From NCBI RefSeq assembly GCF_030269925.1, contig NC_085108.1, positions 8,122,001 through 8,186,000 on the forward strand: a stretch of 64,000 nt of DNA, given 5' to 3'. A program made the position numbers and the translations under genes. Positions within the stretch are counted from its first letter, which is position 1, and each line of letters begins with the position of its first letter. This document shows, in pieces, positions 1 to 11,142 of the stretch. The notes beneath the pieces were generated by a model. It was not told the DNA's origin. It saw only the letters and a program-made list of their open reading frames with translations, and made no database searches. Origin of the DNA: Bombyx mori (taxonomy: Eukaryota > Arthropoda > Insecta > Lepidoptera > Bombycidae).

Positions 1-42
1 ATGTATTGATATTTTATTTATTTATTCCGTAGATGGGTCAAC

Positions 43-118
43 CAGCCATTAAGTAGGCATTGTTGATTACCACACTATCAGATGAGCCATAAGTTTGTAT
101 GCCTACAAGGACAATAAA
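43..118 (+). mobile_element. Degraded LINE 3' end (RTIRLWNELPS family)
   Basis: Decayed match to the terminal block shared with 12237-12554, 23737-23897 and 26001-26311: a CACxATCAGxTGxGCC segment, then TGCCTACAAGG and an A-rich GGACAATAAAAAA tail. It lies in the intron upstream of the first ATF-2 exon seen. Nothing else is recognised in 1-304. Confidence 0.5.
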
Positions 119-304
119 AAAAGCCCAAATTTTCATATGACTAATATAACTGTAAATGTAAAAATAACCTAAATTTCACCTTTAAATACTTTAACTATGC
201 AGTAATAATAAACTCACCAATTTAAATATTATAGAAATAAGATTACATTATTTTTATTGAAACTAATTAAAAGCTTTGTTAACTATATTGTTTAATACTT
301 CCAG

Positions 305-3300
305 CTGATCAAACCCCAACTCCTACAAGATTTATCAGAAATTGTGAAGAAGTAGGTCTCTTTCAAGATTTACAAAATGACAACCCCTTTGATGAAGGCT
401 TCAAAAGAGCCATGGAAACTAAGTAAGTGAAGCTGTATTGTTCAGATCAGCTATCCCATTTTATGTTAGTGAATACATATAATATTTTCAAAAAGTTACT
501 TTTAATAAAAATAATATTTATTTATTTTTTATTTCTAATAATTATTATTATATTATAATACTTTGTATTAATTTTATGTATATTTACAGAGATATGTATG
601 TGTATATGTATGTGTACATATATGTATATGTATTTCACTGGAATGGTACACCGCGCGTAGTTCGTTTCCAAATGATTCTTGTCCACCTGATGGTTGTCTG
701 GAAGAGATCGCTTTTAGTGATAAGACCGCCAATTGTACTTTTTGTTTTTAATGTATCGCACTGTTCATTTGTTTTTTTGGTGTACAATAAAGAATACTCT
801 CTCTCTCTCTCTCTCTCTATGAATTGCAAAAAATATCAAAGGAATATAAAAATTAAACAGTTTGAGGTCTAGGATGACCATTATTACTATTGAGACTTCA
901 GTCTCATATTTGAACACATTCACTTGCTATTGTTCCTCCTTTTTTGTCAGTTACTACTTACTATTATTGTGGGTGCTATTTTTATTTATTCATTTTGATG
1001 TCAGACACAGCACACTAGTTTATTTCTTTATGTTTACAGACAACACATCTTATCTCTCGAGAGTATTGCAACAATATCAAACACAGATGATCTACATACA
1101 CCACAGATGGTGTTCCCACTGGAACACACTGATTCGACATTGTTCAGTACCACAAATAACCAGAGAAATATCACTATTAGCAGGTAGAAAAAATGCATTT
1201 ACTTTTTTTCAAGAAAATCAATTGTAGGACTTTGGTTGGTTTTATGTCTTGTTTATTGTGCCATCCAAAAGCTATAAAGCGTTTTTAGTGCAATTGAAAT
1301 TTTGAATTCATATATGTAAGCTCTGCTAATATCAAATTACCAAACCAAATTAACATAATAATATATTGCATGATTACCAATGGTTGATAAATGTAAACTA
1401 ATACTAAATCATGAAAATTCATGATTTATGAAATGAGGTGATGCTGAATAGTAAACATAAATTATTATCATTTGCAGATCATCAAGTGACGAATCTGGAG
1501 CTATCAAAGAATTTGAAACGACGACAATATCTAAATTAACAAATGAAGTAACAACAATAAGTCGTATAGTCGAGAAACACGATGATAACCGAGTAGATGA
1601 TTCCAAACTCAAAGACGAGGTCATCAAGGACTCAATTTCATACTCAAATAATATAATTAAAATACACAGTGAAATCCGAAGAGATGATATGAACAAAAAT
1701 CCGATACAAACATTTGAAGATACCACAAAGAACAATAAAATAACTGATGTCCCGCCTATAATGAGTCAAACCTCTATAGATTATGTTGTCGAAACATTAA
1801 CTAATGACTTATGCAATGACACAGCTAACAAACATGATGAAAGTGATAATATAGAAGTATTAATAAGATTGCCAAACGGTAGACAAGTGAGAATGAAGTC
1901 AGTGGAGGATGAACCAAAAGTAAACGCTAAAGAAAAACTCAAAAGAGTTTTGTCGGAGAAATCTAAAACTAAAAGTCCCACTATCTCGAATTTAGTACCA
2001 ATAAGTGGTGGAACACTAATTCCAGTCACGATAGTAGCAGCTCAACCACAAAAGATACCCATACCACCATTTAGAGTTGCTAGGAATTACGATAAGAAAG
2101 CAGTGAAGCGAAAAAATTTAGACACCGGGAATCAGTGTCACAGTGTCTCGAGTGAGAAGCAGAGTGATTTGGACAGTCGCAGTGCAGCATCGAGGAGATA
2201 TAGGTGAGAAATTGTTAACTCTCCATACCCAATCCACACAACCAAACGAAAAACTGTCGCCGTCGCCCTAAACCTTTACTCGTGGTAGGACCTCTTGTGA
2301 GTCCGCACGGGTAGGTACCACCACCCTGCCTATTTCTGCCGTGAAGCAGTAATGCGTTTTGGTTTAAAGGGCAGGGCAGCCGTTGTAACTATAATAATAA
2401 AAATAATAATATTTTTATTGCAAGTAACCATGACTCATATAAATTGTTAATAAGACTTAGACCTATGTTAGTAGTTATATTTACATCACAATGAATTACT
2501 GTCGTAACATCCCATGGGAGATGACACCACAGCGACCCATGTATACACAGTCCAGCCTGCTTGTGATCATGCTCAGGATACTGTTGGAGCTGGCCCTCGC
2601 TCTGCTTACCAGAGATGCACACCTCTTACGCATGGTAGCGTAAAAACAATCTATGTGCGCGTCTGCAAACATCCCTGATGCGCTACAAAAGCGGGGCAGC
2701 ACCACCAGCACCCTAAACGCGTTATTATATTGAACACGGAGAGCGTTGTACGATCTTTGAGTATATCCAGCCCACAAGCTACACGTGTAAAAGTTAGTAC
2801 AGTAGGCCCTAAAGAGGGTGACCTTGACTTTAAGTGAACACCGTGCAAACCTGCGAGCTATCATGTTTGCTCTAACTGACAACGCTCTCCGCTCTCGTTC
2901 AATATCTTCATCATCTTTGAGATCAGGGGTCAACACATGGCCGAGATATTTAAATTTATAAACTCTTGTCAATGGCGTTCCGTTGAGTACTACGTGAAGT
3001 ATTTTATCATGCGTCCCACCCCTGGTCTCAAAGACCATGATCTCCGACTTTTTACAGTTGTACACCAAACCGTGTGATTTAGCGTATCCCTCACACAAAG
3101 AAACAAGTTGCCTTAGGCCACAGATAGACGCGCTCAGCAGCACCATATCGTCTGCGTAGCTGATGTTGTTTACGCACACCCCGTCTATGAAACAAGCAAT
3201 CCTGGTCCTACTGAGCTCGCCGATCAGCTCGTTCATATACAGGTTGAAGAGCATAGGCGAGCTCAACCCGCCTTGTCTCACCCCGCACTCCAACCTATAC

Positions 3301-3951
3301 GGAAGAGACAAAGCCCCAGCCCATCGCACATTGTTGATCTGGTTCCCATACCAAAACTTGAGAATGTTGTTTATTTCCGTGGGTAGTTTAATATTTTCCA
3401 ACTTTTTCCACAAGAGGTCATAGGAAACCAAATCAAACGCCTTGGACAGATCAAGAAAGCAGGCATAAACAGGTGTTCCTCGCCGCGTGTAGTATTTGAC
3501 AGCATGCTTAAGACTTAAGATTGCACTCTCTGTCGACAAACCTGAACGGAATCCGAATTGAGACCTTGGAACTTATATCTCAAGGTGGGTGGCGCACTTA
3601 CGTTGTAGATGTCTATGGGATTCAGTAACCACTTAACACCAGGTGAGCTGTGAGCTCGTCTATCCATCTAAGAGATAAAAAAAAAACAAAAAAAAACCTT
3701 CCCTCATAGCTAACAATTAAAATTGTTCTTTCAGAGCGAGATTAAAAGAGTCCTGGATAAAACAGTGCGAAGAAAATAGACAGCTGAGAGCATCAAATGA
3801 CAGACTATTGTCGGAATTGACAAAATTAAAATTATTGCTAACGGAACACCTGAAGAGATGCCCTAATGCTGATGACATAAGTATGTCCTGTTTAAAGTTT
3901 CTTTGTAAAAATGAGGCACTATTTACCTTCCAGAATCTAAAAACCCTGTAA
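305..3951 (+). CDS. Atf-2: ATF-2-like bZIP transcription factor, 3' part (5' exons outside window)
   Basis: Nuclear bZIP activator of the ATF2/ATF7/CREB5 family, which binds CRE-type sites and responds to p38/JNK kinases. Exons in the window: 305-422, 1040-1183, 1478-2203, 3735-3951, with AG/GT borders and matching phases (entering phase 1, then 2, 2, 2). Exon 1 encodes ADQTPTPTRF followed by NCEEVGLF, the ATF2 activation segment with the two Thr-Pro sites phosphorylated in ATF2. The third exon has IRLPNGRQ, resembling the ATF2 LPNGQ patch, then a Lys-rich stretch. The bZIP is split: SRSAASRRYR ends exon 3 and ARLKESW plus a zipper (leucines 7 apart, LRASNDRL then LSELTKL) follows. The zinc finger expected upstream is not in view. 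The stop at 3949-3951 assumes no further splice; a GTATGT at 3881 could be a donor to exons I cannot identify. The usual basic-region Asn is missing. Confidence 0.85.
583..818 (+). mobile_element. RTE-like LINE 3' tail ending in a CT microsatellite
   Basis: The stretch with CACCGCGCGTAGTTCGTTTCC, CACCTGATGGTTGTCTGGAAGAGATCGCT, the segment AAGACCGCCAATTGT and TGTACAATAAAGAAT recurs in shorter form at 46321-46410. It looks like the 3' end of an RTE-type retrotransposon, whose tails often run into simple repeats; here the end is about 11 CT units at 797-818. It is in the ATF-2 intron between 423 and 1039, preceded by a TATGTATG-rich stretch (583-632). The family name is inferred from memory of lepidopteran RTE tails, not tested. 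Confidence 0.55.
797..818. repeat. (CT)11 microsatellite
   Basis: Uninterrupted CT dinucleotides at the end of the LINE tail. Likely length-polymorphic. Confidence 0.9.
2278..3697 (+). mobile_element. Bm1 SINE split by a LINE insertion
   Basis: The left half (2278-2393) matches the 5' part of the SINE body: GTGGTAGGACCTCTTGTGAG, then CTGCCGTGAAGCAGTAATGC and GCAGCCGTTGTAACTATA. The right half (3559-3697) resumes exactly where the left stops: TGAGACCTT, then TCTCAAGGTGGGTGGCGC and a poly(A)-rich tail. The 1.16 kb between is a LINE fragment on the opposite strand. All of it sits in the ATF-2 intron that separates the basic region from the zipper. Confidence 0.88.
2394..3558 (-). mobile_element. 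5'-truncated non-LTR retrotransposon (reverse transcriptase fragment)
   Basis: An open frame runs from about 3557 down to a stop at 2496-2498. It opens with FGFRSGLSTESAI, then FLDLSKAFDLVSYDLL (palm motif A) and RQGGLSSPMLFNLYMNELI, then YADDMVLLSAS (catalytic motif C) and KYLGHVLTPD (thumb region). This is the C-terminal half of a CR1/Jockey-like RT; the endonuclease and N-terminal RT are absent, as expected for 5' truncation during target-primed reverse transcription. The 3' end (2495-2394 on this strand) is short and ends in ATT-rich repeats rather than poly(A). It is inserted within a Bm1 SINE. The long intact frame suggests a fairly recent insertion. Confidence 0.88.
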
Positions 3952-4138
3952 CAAATTCTATTGGGGATTTTGCTGAATGTGATCATAGCTGAACTGATGT
4001 TAAGTGTGTTACTGAAGCTACCGTACTCTGGCACATAGTGAAAATTGCCACACTCGCCTTGAAACAAAATTATAATGCACAAGTGTTGTTACACTTTTAA
4101 ACGGGACGCTAAACCGTGACGCCTGGCAGGCTCTGTGG

Positions 4139-4517
4139 TAGAAACAGACAGGATAGCGGTACCTACCTACCCACCACCAGTAACTGTTGGTTGGCGATTT
4201 TTTTAGTATCTGAGTATTTTACTGTTGGTAGGACCTCATGTGAGTTCGCACGGGTAGGTACCACCATCCTGCCTATTTCTGCCGTGAAGCAGTAATGCAT
4301 TTCGGTTTGAAGGGTGGCGCAGCCGATGTAACTATACTGAGACCTTAGAACTTATATATCAAGGTGGGTGGCGCATTTACGTTGCAGATGTCTATGGGCT
4401 ACAGTAACCACTTAATACCAGGTGGACTGTGAGCTCGTCCACCCCAATAAATGATAGAAACAGGCAGGACGGCGGTACCTACCTACCTGCCACCATTAAC
4501 TGCTGGTTGGCGATTTT
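4139..4517. repeat. 63-bp direct repeats flanking a Bm1 SINE
   Basis: 4139-4201 and 4455-4517 are near-identical 63-bp blocks: TAGAAACAG, then GCGGTACCTACCTAC and TGGTTGGCGATTTT. Each block itself contains a reverse-oriented 5' end of Bm1 (GGTACCTACC...CACCA). Between them is a forward Bm1 (4219-4454). Confidence 0.8.
4219..4454 (+). mobile_element. Bm1 SINE
   Basis: Full SINE body from CTGTTGGTAGGACCTCATGT to GTCCACCCCAATAA in sense orientation, with the A-rich tail degraded. Intergenic, downstream of ATF-2. Confidence 0.85.
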
Positions 4518-4660
4518 ACAGGAGGCGCTGGGGCGCTGTGCTGAGCCGACACTAAACAGCCTCTATGACCAGTTGGTACGTTGCTGACTACCCAGCATTT
4601 TGAATTACACGTGGGATTTAAGTTCTATGTTAGCCGCTGTACCTGCGAACTAAAGTAAAG

Positions 4661-4796
4661 CTTTTTTTATTGCTTAGATGGGTGGACGAGCTCACAGCCC
4701 ACCTGGTGTTAAGTGGTTACTGGAGCCCATAGACATCTACAACGTAAACGCGCCACCCACCTTGAGATATAAGTTCTAAGGTCTCGAGTATAGTCA
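4661..4796 (-). mobile_element. 5'-truncated Bm1 SINE
   Basis: A poly(T) start and TTGCTTAGATGGGTGGACG lead through CCACCTTGAGATATAAG to GGTCTCGAGTATAGT, where the copy stops. Only the 3' half of the SINE is present. 4797-5307 is otherwise AT-rich and shows nothing I recognise. Confidence 0.85.
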
Positions 4797-5307
4797 TGGA
4801 ACTACTCATAAAATTACCAGAGGGATGAACAGGATGTTTATTGACATACTTTTTTAATTACAGGTACGATACAAGAAAAATTATAATTATAAATATGAAT
4901 GAAACGAGACTGAGATAATTTAGTTTTTAATGCAATACCATAGTTTAGCTTAATGTAAGTTCGTTAGCTTTTGGTTAACGGCGAACAGGGATGGTGAGGT
5001 TGTTTTAACATGGTCATAATTTATTGGCATGGGCGGCAGCAGAGGCGGGTCGCGGGTCTGGTCATGGCGTATCGTTTTCATCTAATGAAAGGGATTTGCT
5101 TAATTTGAAGAGTTGAAATCGTGGATAAGAGTTTAACGCATGTAATGTCGTGATTTGTGTATCTGCAGTTAGAATTAGTTGAATTGTTCTGACAGATATA
5201 AGTTTATTGGATTAACAGTGCAATGGAGCGGAATGCAGTGAACATTTTTTTAAATTAAATTTGTACTAATATTATTTACCTAGAAACAATCATACGTCCT
5301 GCTGAAC

Positions 5308-5733
5308 TTGTCGTGGCCTGCGGGATAAGACGTCCGGTGCATTCGTATGTAGCGATGCACCGGTATTCGAATCTCAGGCGGGTACCAATTTTTCTAATGA
5401 AATATTTACTTAACAAATATTCGCGATTGACTTCCACGGTGAAGGAATAACATCGTGTAATAAAAATCAAACACGCAAAATTATAATTTGCGTAATTACT
5501 GGTGGTAGGACCTCTTGTGAGACCACGCTCCCTTGGCACCACCACCCTGCCTATTTCTGCCGTGAAGCAGTAATGCTTTTCGGTTTGAAAACCTGTTGAA
5601 CTGTATAAACTGAGAAACCTTGGAACTCATGTCTCAAGGTATGTGACGGTATTTACGTTGTAGATGTCTATGGGCTCCGGTAACTATTTAATACTGCCGT
5701 GAGCTCGTTAACCTACCTAAAATAATAAAAAAA
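5308..5733 (+). mobile_element. Near full-length Bm1 SINE with tRNA-like head
   Basis: Contains the tRNA-derived head (GTCGTGGCCTGCGGGATAAG as A-box region, then GGTATTCGAATCTC as B-box region), a linker with CTTCCACGGTGAAGGAATAAC, and the common Bm1 body from ACTGGTGGTAGGACC to an AATAATAAAAAAA tail. Most other copies in the window start only at ACTGGTGG, so this one shows that the short copies are 5'-truncated. Internal RNA polymerase III promoter boxes are expected in the head. Confidence 0.85.
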
Positions 5734-5812
5734 CCCTTAAAGCATCCCAGAATGCAAATTATTTTCCTGAATAGGGTTTTGGTTGGAGTCGCGAGTGTTA
5801 TCATATATTATT

Positions 5813-6580
5813 ATAAGCCGCGCCAATAAAGAAACGAATCCAAAATGGCGGCGGCCATCATGTGCTCACTCTAAACTATTGCTGTCTTTATTCGCACACG
5901 GCGCGTACTGCATGCAAAAAAATATCAGTTCTGACTTTGTTGTCGAGTTCGAGTTTTTTCACTTTCGAGTTGTGCGACTTTGATGACTGGCAGCAAAAGT
6001 GTCTATGCAAGTTGCATCCCAGATGAGACACCTCCTCCTCTGCCAGGGCATAAAGTAAAGTATATTCTCATTTGTTTTTTTTATATTGGAGTTTACTCCT
6101 TTAGAATCGATTTACATATATAGGCCCGGGGTATGAAAATTATGGGGACCAAAATCGTACTAGCATGTCACACGAAATGCGTTATGCGCCTGATTGCGCA
6201 TGTCACACGAAATGCGTTATCGCAGGTGACGCCGGGCTGCTGCGCCGGCAGTCCGCCACAAAGCCTCGTACTGATCGCGCGTTTCTCTCATTATTGTATT
6301 TTCATATATTTGTTAGTCGTTTGTTTTGTGTCTCGTTAATTTGTTAATAATCTGTAGTGTATCGTGTTGTCGTAATATAGAACTATTTCTCGTATTGTTT
6401 CGTTTAATTTTTTATATCCAGTAAACTCCAGTCGTGCGTCGGAGCGGACACACACACTTTTTTTTTTTTACAATAAACAACTTTTTCTTTCTATCTTTCT
6501 TTTTATTTGTTGACCCTACAAGTGTCAGTGCAGGTACATAGACGCCATTTTCAATTCGTTTCTTTATTGGCGCGGTTTAT
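5813..6580. mobile_element. Non-autonomous DNA transposon with about 38-bp TIRs
   Basis: 5813-5850 (TATAAGCCGCGCCAATAAAG, then AACGAAT and AAAATGGCG) is the reverse complement, with few mismatches, of 6542-6580 (ending CTTTATTGGCGCGGTTTATA). There is no transposase. The interior holds a second element at 6088-6457. The superfamily is unknown; the flanks suggest a TA-type target site. Confidence 0.65.
6088..6457 (+). mobile_element. Dispersed repeat with GGAGTTTACT ends, copy 1
   Basis: Begins GGAGTTTACTCC, has a TATATAGGCCCGGGG segment and a GC-rich centre (GACGCCGGGCTGCTGCGCCG), and runs to CAGTAAACTCC followed by GTCGTGCGTCGGAGCGGACA and a CA run. A second copy lies inverted at 34018-34422. 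The near-match of the first 10 bases with the inverse of AGTAAACTCC suggests TIRs, but both copies share about 37 bp beyond it, so the true right end is probably after the CA run. An internal direct duplication of GTCACACGAAATGCGTTAT is present at 6166-6224. Confidence 0.65.
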
Positions 6581-6584
6581 ACCA

Positions 6585-7746
6585 TAGATTATACATTTAA
6601 TATATTTGGTTTGTACCAAGTGGCCGTATCATAACCGCCGCGCCGGCTGATGTTGCGATTCATCACATGTGTAATTTAGATGTAATCATTCCGTTATTTA
6701 AGAATCTTATGAATTTTTAATGAAAAAAAATTAAAAATAAATGTTATTGAAATGAGAAATTTTATCTGGTTGTTTTATTTTAACCGTATGCTTAGCGTAT
6801 AGTATTAACGCGACAAAAGAAGCTGATAATTTCATTATTAACATGGAGACCTGTAAAACCTATTAGTTCAGTGAAAATTCAAACTAAAAAAACAATTCAA
6901 CCAAAATCACTGAAACCAAGACATTTCAGATATTATAATAATATATCCTTTTTCTACCCGACTTTAAAAGCTAAAGGTTTGCAATTCAGTTGCGTTTCTA
7001 TCTTTGTGATCTCAACTTCGTCATTAATAAACCGCTTAAGAAAAATATTTGAAAGTGTACTGTCAAGCCGATCCGATAGAAATTTAATTAGAGTGATTGT
7101 TGTTTTAAATCAAAATAACTAAAAAGTATATTATCCAAGTAAATGATATTGCGTGTTTGTATTTTTACAGTTTGTTGAATCCGTTCGTACCTTGTATTTG
7201 AGTTTTTATTTTATGTTTTTCAAGCAATATTTTGTTAATAACATTTTTATCTTGGAACACTAAACTCATTTAATGATTGTTTTTTAATTGATAACAGAAG
7301 AGCTGTCAACATCTACTAATAAAAAATCGACAAAATCAATTAAACAGATGCAAAGGCGGTCCTTAAATGTTTTGTCTTTGTCTATTTAATCTACTGTCTA
7401 CATAGACGGTATATCGCCAAATTGAGGAACACAAAATTGAACTTCAATAATGGATTGCACTATACGTGATGCAGTAAAAAACTTGCAAATGCATGGAATT
7501 CGTGGTTTCCAGGGGTTGGGGTTGGGTGGCAGGGAGATCCGTCTCTTGCTGCTTTATTCATAACGGTTTTTTTGTCTGGACATTTCGACTGGTCCATTTG
7601 AGTAAATGGAGTGAATGCTATTGAGCCGTTGACCTTTCCAGCTTCACCAGAACTGAAAAGCGCGTACAGACTATGCCAAGACCATTGGGGTTTTATAACA
7701 GGTTTAGTTAACGGCGGCTAAGAGACGGGCGATTTTGTCAGAAACT
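6585..7746. other. AT-rich intergenic DNA, nothing recognised
   Basis: Short open frames (for example 6871-7122) show no domain, codon bias or splice context. A slightly less AT-rich block around 7440-7740 may be an old element, but I cannot identify it. Confidence 0.5.
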
Positions 7747-7997
7747 AACGTTTTTTTATTTTATTGCTTGGTTGGGTGGACGAGCTCGCAGCCCACTTGG
7801 TGTTAAATTGTTACTGGAGCCCATAGACATCTACAACGTAAATGCGCCACCCACCTTGAGATAAGTTCTAAGGTCTCAGTATAGTTCAACGGCTGCCCCA
7901 CCCTTCAAACCGAAACGCATTACTGCTTCATGGCAGAAATAGGCAGGGCGGTGGTACCTACCCGCGCGGACTCACAAGAGGTCCTACCACCAGTAAG
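7747..7997 (-). mobile_element. Bm1 SINE (body)
   Basis: Poly(T), then TTGCTTGGTTGGGTGGACGA, through the diagnostic ACCGAAACGCATTACTGCTTC to GGTCCTACCACCAGTAA. The body is complete and the tRNA head is missing. Confidence 0.9.
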
Positions 7998-10705
7998 TGT
8001 AGTGTGACTTTACCGCGAAGGGAGTCAAATTTCTAATCTTCATCTAATTTATTGTCTAATGACGCGAGGTCTCTTTTACACAAGATTATCGTCGATCGCT
8101 TATCGTATTTTACGAGGAGACGAGCGGTGTTATAAATTCATTCTGACCAACAGTCAAAATACACCAATACAATTCAGTAAAACTAATAAACAAATAGTTT
8201 TCTTCCAGAAATAAGTAATTCATTTACAATGTTTCGTTTTTAAGCATTAGAAAGGAAAAAACAATGTTTAATAATAGCAAACCGCAATATGTACTGCTTT
8301 GCGGCAAAAACAGCAGAATCCAAATTAATTATGTAACTTTTACACACGAATGTTGGCTATCTGTAGAGTATTACAAAGTGGAAACGCTCAGGGCCCTTGT
8401 TGAATACATAAAAGGAGCAGCTTATTTTAATCTCTTGTTAATTAAATTAAATACGTTATTACATAAACGTGTTACGCTTAATTTATCAATTGTCAATGCA
8501 CATAATACTGCCGCATAGCGACATAGGCATAACCAATGCTGGGGTGACAGTGCTGTCAAGAATAAAAGAAACCTTCACTTAGTAGGAATTTTATTTATTC
8601 TCCGTCTAAGATTTTGATAGTTTTTTACCGGTCTCATAGATATACAAATGCACAAACTCCTTTTATAAGACCAGGGGTTGGTTATAGCTTCATGATCCAA
8701 TTTTTCATGTTCAATGATCTGTCGTTTGTTTTAGTTGAAAGTATTCAGGTCACACATTTGCAGATGCTTATAACCATATGTTCCTTTATCGTATGAGTCG
8801 TTCAAAAACGTATGTTAACTTTAAAATTATTCTATAAATTGATAATCGAGGGCTATGATCGCACACTTCACAAATCTCAGACAAGTGGTACTTAGAAATT
8901 AATAATTCCTAACGTCTTCTCTATTATATCTGTATTTAAAAATGCTCGTGCAATTAGCTTGGATTTTTTTTACAATAATATTTCAGAAAATACATTTTAA
9001 AAAATTTAACTGTGTTTTTAGTAATAAAAGTATCATTGAAAATATACTGTTACAGCATAATTTTGTCTAGCAAAAAAATATAAAAATTCTACTAAGCCTT
9101 GATTCAGAGAATTGGTAGTGGCTATAAATGCGCCGTTGGTAACCCCATCAGTAATTTTTGAGCGCGCGTGATAGTGTATCACTTTGCAACCAAAAAATGT
9201 TCATTAAAATCCTCTGACGCTTGTAAAACGCCAGAAAATCGCAAATCATTTATTTATTAGTAAAATAATGATTAAAAAACGTTTATAACATATGTTGTGT
9301 ACATAATATAATATAGTTTTAGTTTTTAAGGAAAATAAAATGAATTACTGCCGGTAAGCGAATAAAAATACATTCTATAGAATGAAAAGTTAAAAAAATT
9401 GGTTTCGCTAGCTCTCTCATTATTTTATGAGAGTGAAGTGTCTTAAAATATTTGAACACAGTTATTTATGTAATTTTTAATTAACGAAGGACATAAATAT
9501 AAATCTTAATTAATTCACAAACCGTTTAATTGAATTATATTTCATAGTGTTTTGACGGATTTTAATGGTTTGCGAGTGTTTTCGCTGGAAAATCAATAAT
9601 GTCTGCGCATACTGCCGACTGCTGAGATCCCTAACGCAGTGTCCCTTGCCTGATACACGAAAAATAACATTTAGACATTTAACTAAATATTGTTACCACA
9701 TAACAATATTATCTTAAAATTCATTCATGTATTCTTATGGATACCGTAATTTATATCATAACAAATCTTCGAAGTTGTAATTAAATTAAATAAATTAACG
9801 AAGATTATTATTTAAATTTTATTAAAATTGTGTGTATCCCATAGGAGCTTCATAGACATTTACTTCCAAAATTTGTTCTAAGACTTGATTTGGATAATTA
9901 CTTAACAATAGTATTAAATAACTTATTTAAATCCACATTTTTTTGGATTCGAACACAGAAAGACACTTCAATCCAAACAATTTAAAAATCATAGACGTTA
10001 TATGATAAAGTTTACAAATAAAATTTTCATGCGTCGATTTCCCGCCATTTCTCAGCATTTTGATACTGCAGGGATTGGCATTAGGCGCTTACGACTTATC
10101 GAAAACTCTCGAACTATGATAGCCTAACTAAATAATTAAAGTAATTAAGAATAAAGAACTTTTTAATATAAAAATTTACAAAAAAATTTTTTTTTTTTAA
10201 TATTAAAATGTGATTTTAAAAATTCTGTATTTTGAAGCGGCTATGGCTGAGCCATCGTTCAGCTGAAATCGATGCGATCATTTCACTACAACAGAAGAAA
10301 AACGAAAAATGCGCTGGATATTTCCCGTTCCAGGTAAATACATCTCACATCATACTTTAAAAAATGTAAAAATTAATGAATTGAAGAAATACAGTATACA
10401 ATAATTTACGAATTCCTCGGAAGAGACGATTGAAGTGACTATTCATTTAATTTTACATATTTAAATTAGAATAAAATTGAATAAATACGTAAATACGAGA
10501 GAAAGTTTCAAAATAATTGTCCAAGGTCAAATTCATGTCATTTAAAATATAAGCTCGAACATAAGCGGCAGCTTTTTGCTCAAAAGTTACGAGTATCCTA
10601 ATTACATCAACTCATGGCTTCAATTTTTTGGGTTTTTACCATCCCCTACCTTTCTAATCTGTGTGCTTATAATATAGAATATATACTCCATACTTATATA
10701 TACTA
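7998..10705. other. AT-rich intergenic DNA, nothing recognised
   Basis: Very AT-rich. Frames at 8264-8518 and 8614-8796 have no recognisable features. No SINE, LINE or tRNA signatures were seen. Confidence 0.5.
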
Positions 10706-10957
10706 TTTTTTTTTATTGCTTTAGATGGGTGGACGAGCTCACAGCCCACCTGGTGTTAAGTGGTTACTGGAGCCCATGGACATCTACAACGTAAATGCGC
10801 CACCCACCTTGAGATATAAGTTCTAAGATCTCAGTATAGTTACTGGTGGTAGGACCTCTTGTGAGTCCGCACGGGTAGGTACCACCACCCTGCCTATTTC
10901 TGCCGTGAAGCAGTAATGCGTTTCGGTTTGAAGGGCGGGGCAACCGTTGTAACTATA
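10706..10957. mobile_element. Bm1 SINE with its 5' half inverted
   Basis: 10706-10842 is a reverse-oriented 3' half (poly(T) to TCAGTATAG). It is joined directly to a forward-oriented 5' half (TACTGGTGGTAGGACC at 10843 through GTTGTAACTATA at 10957). Together the halves make one SINE body with no loss, but head and tail point in opposite directions. Confidence 0.85.
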
Positions 10958-11142
10958 TACTAAATACTAAAGAAGGAGTCTTCTCATAATTACAGTCTGA
11001 AGATTGTTTTCAATATTTTTGAGTCTCGGCCTTATTTTTAATGATAAGGATACAGCTTTGAAACCGAACACGAATAAAATTATTATTTTACAGAATATTT
11101 ACGTAATTTTAAATGTGCTCCAATTGGTAGCTCTAGAATTAA

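Noticed and set aside
1409..2029. Minus-strand frames opposite the ATF-2 exon
   Set aside because: Shadows of exon 1478-2203, which has the right phase, acceptor and donor and an LPNG patch on the plus strand.
5345..5400. Candidate tRNA gene (TTCGAATC B-box-like motif; also 12560 and 17515)
   Set aside because: These are the tRNA-derived heads of Bm1; the cloverleaf is degenerate and each copy continues into the SINE linker and body.
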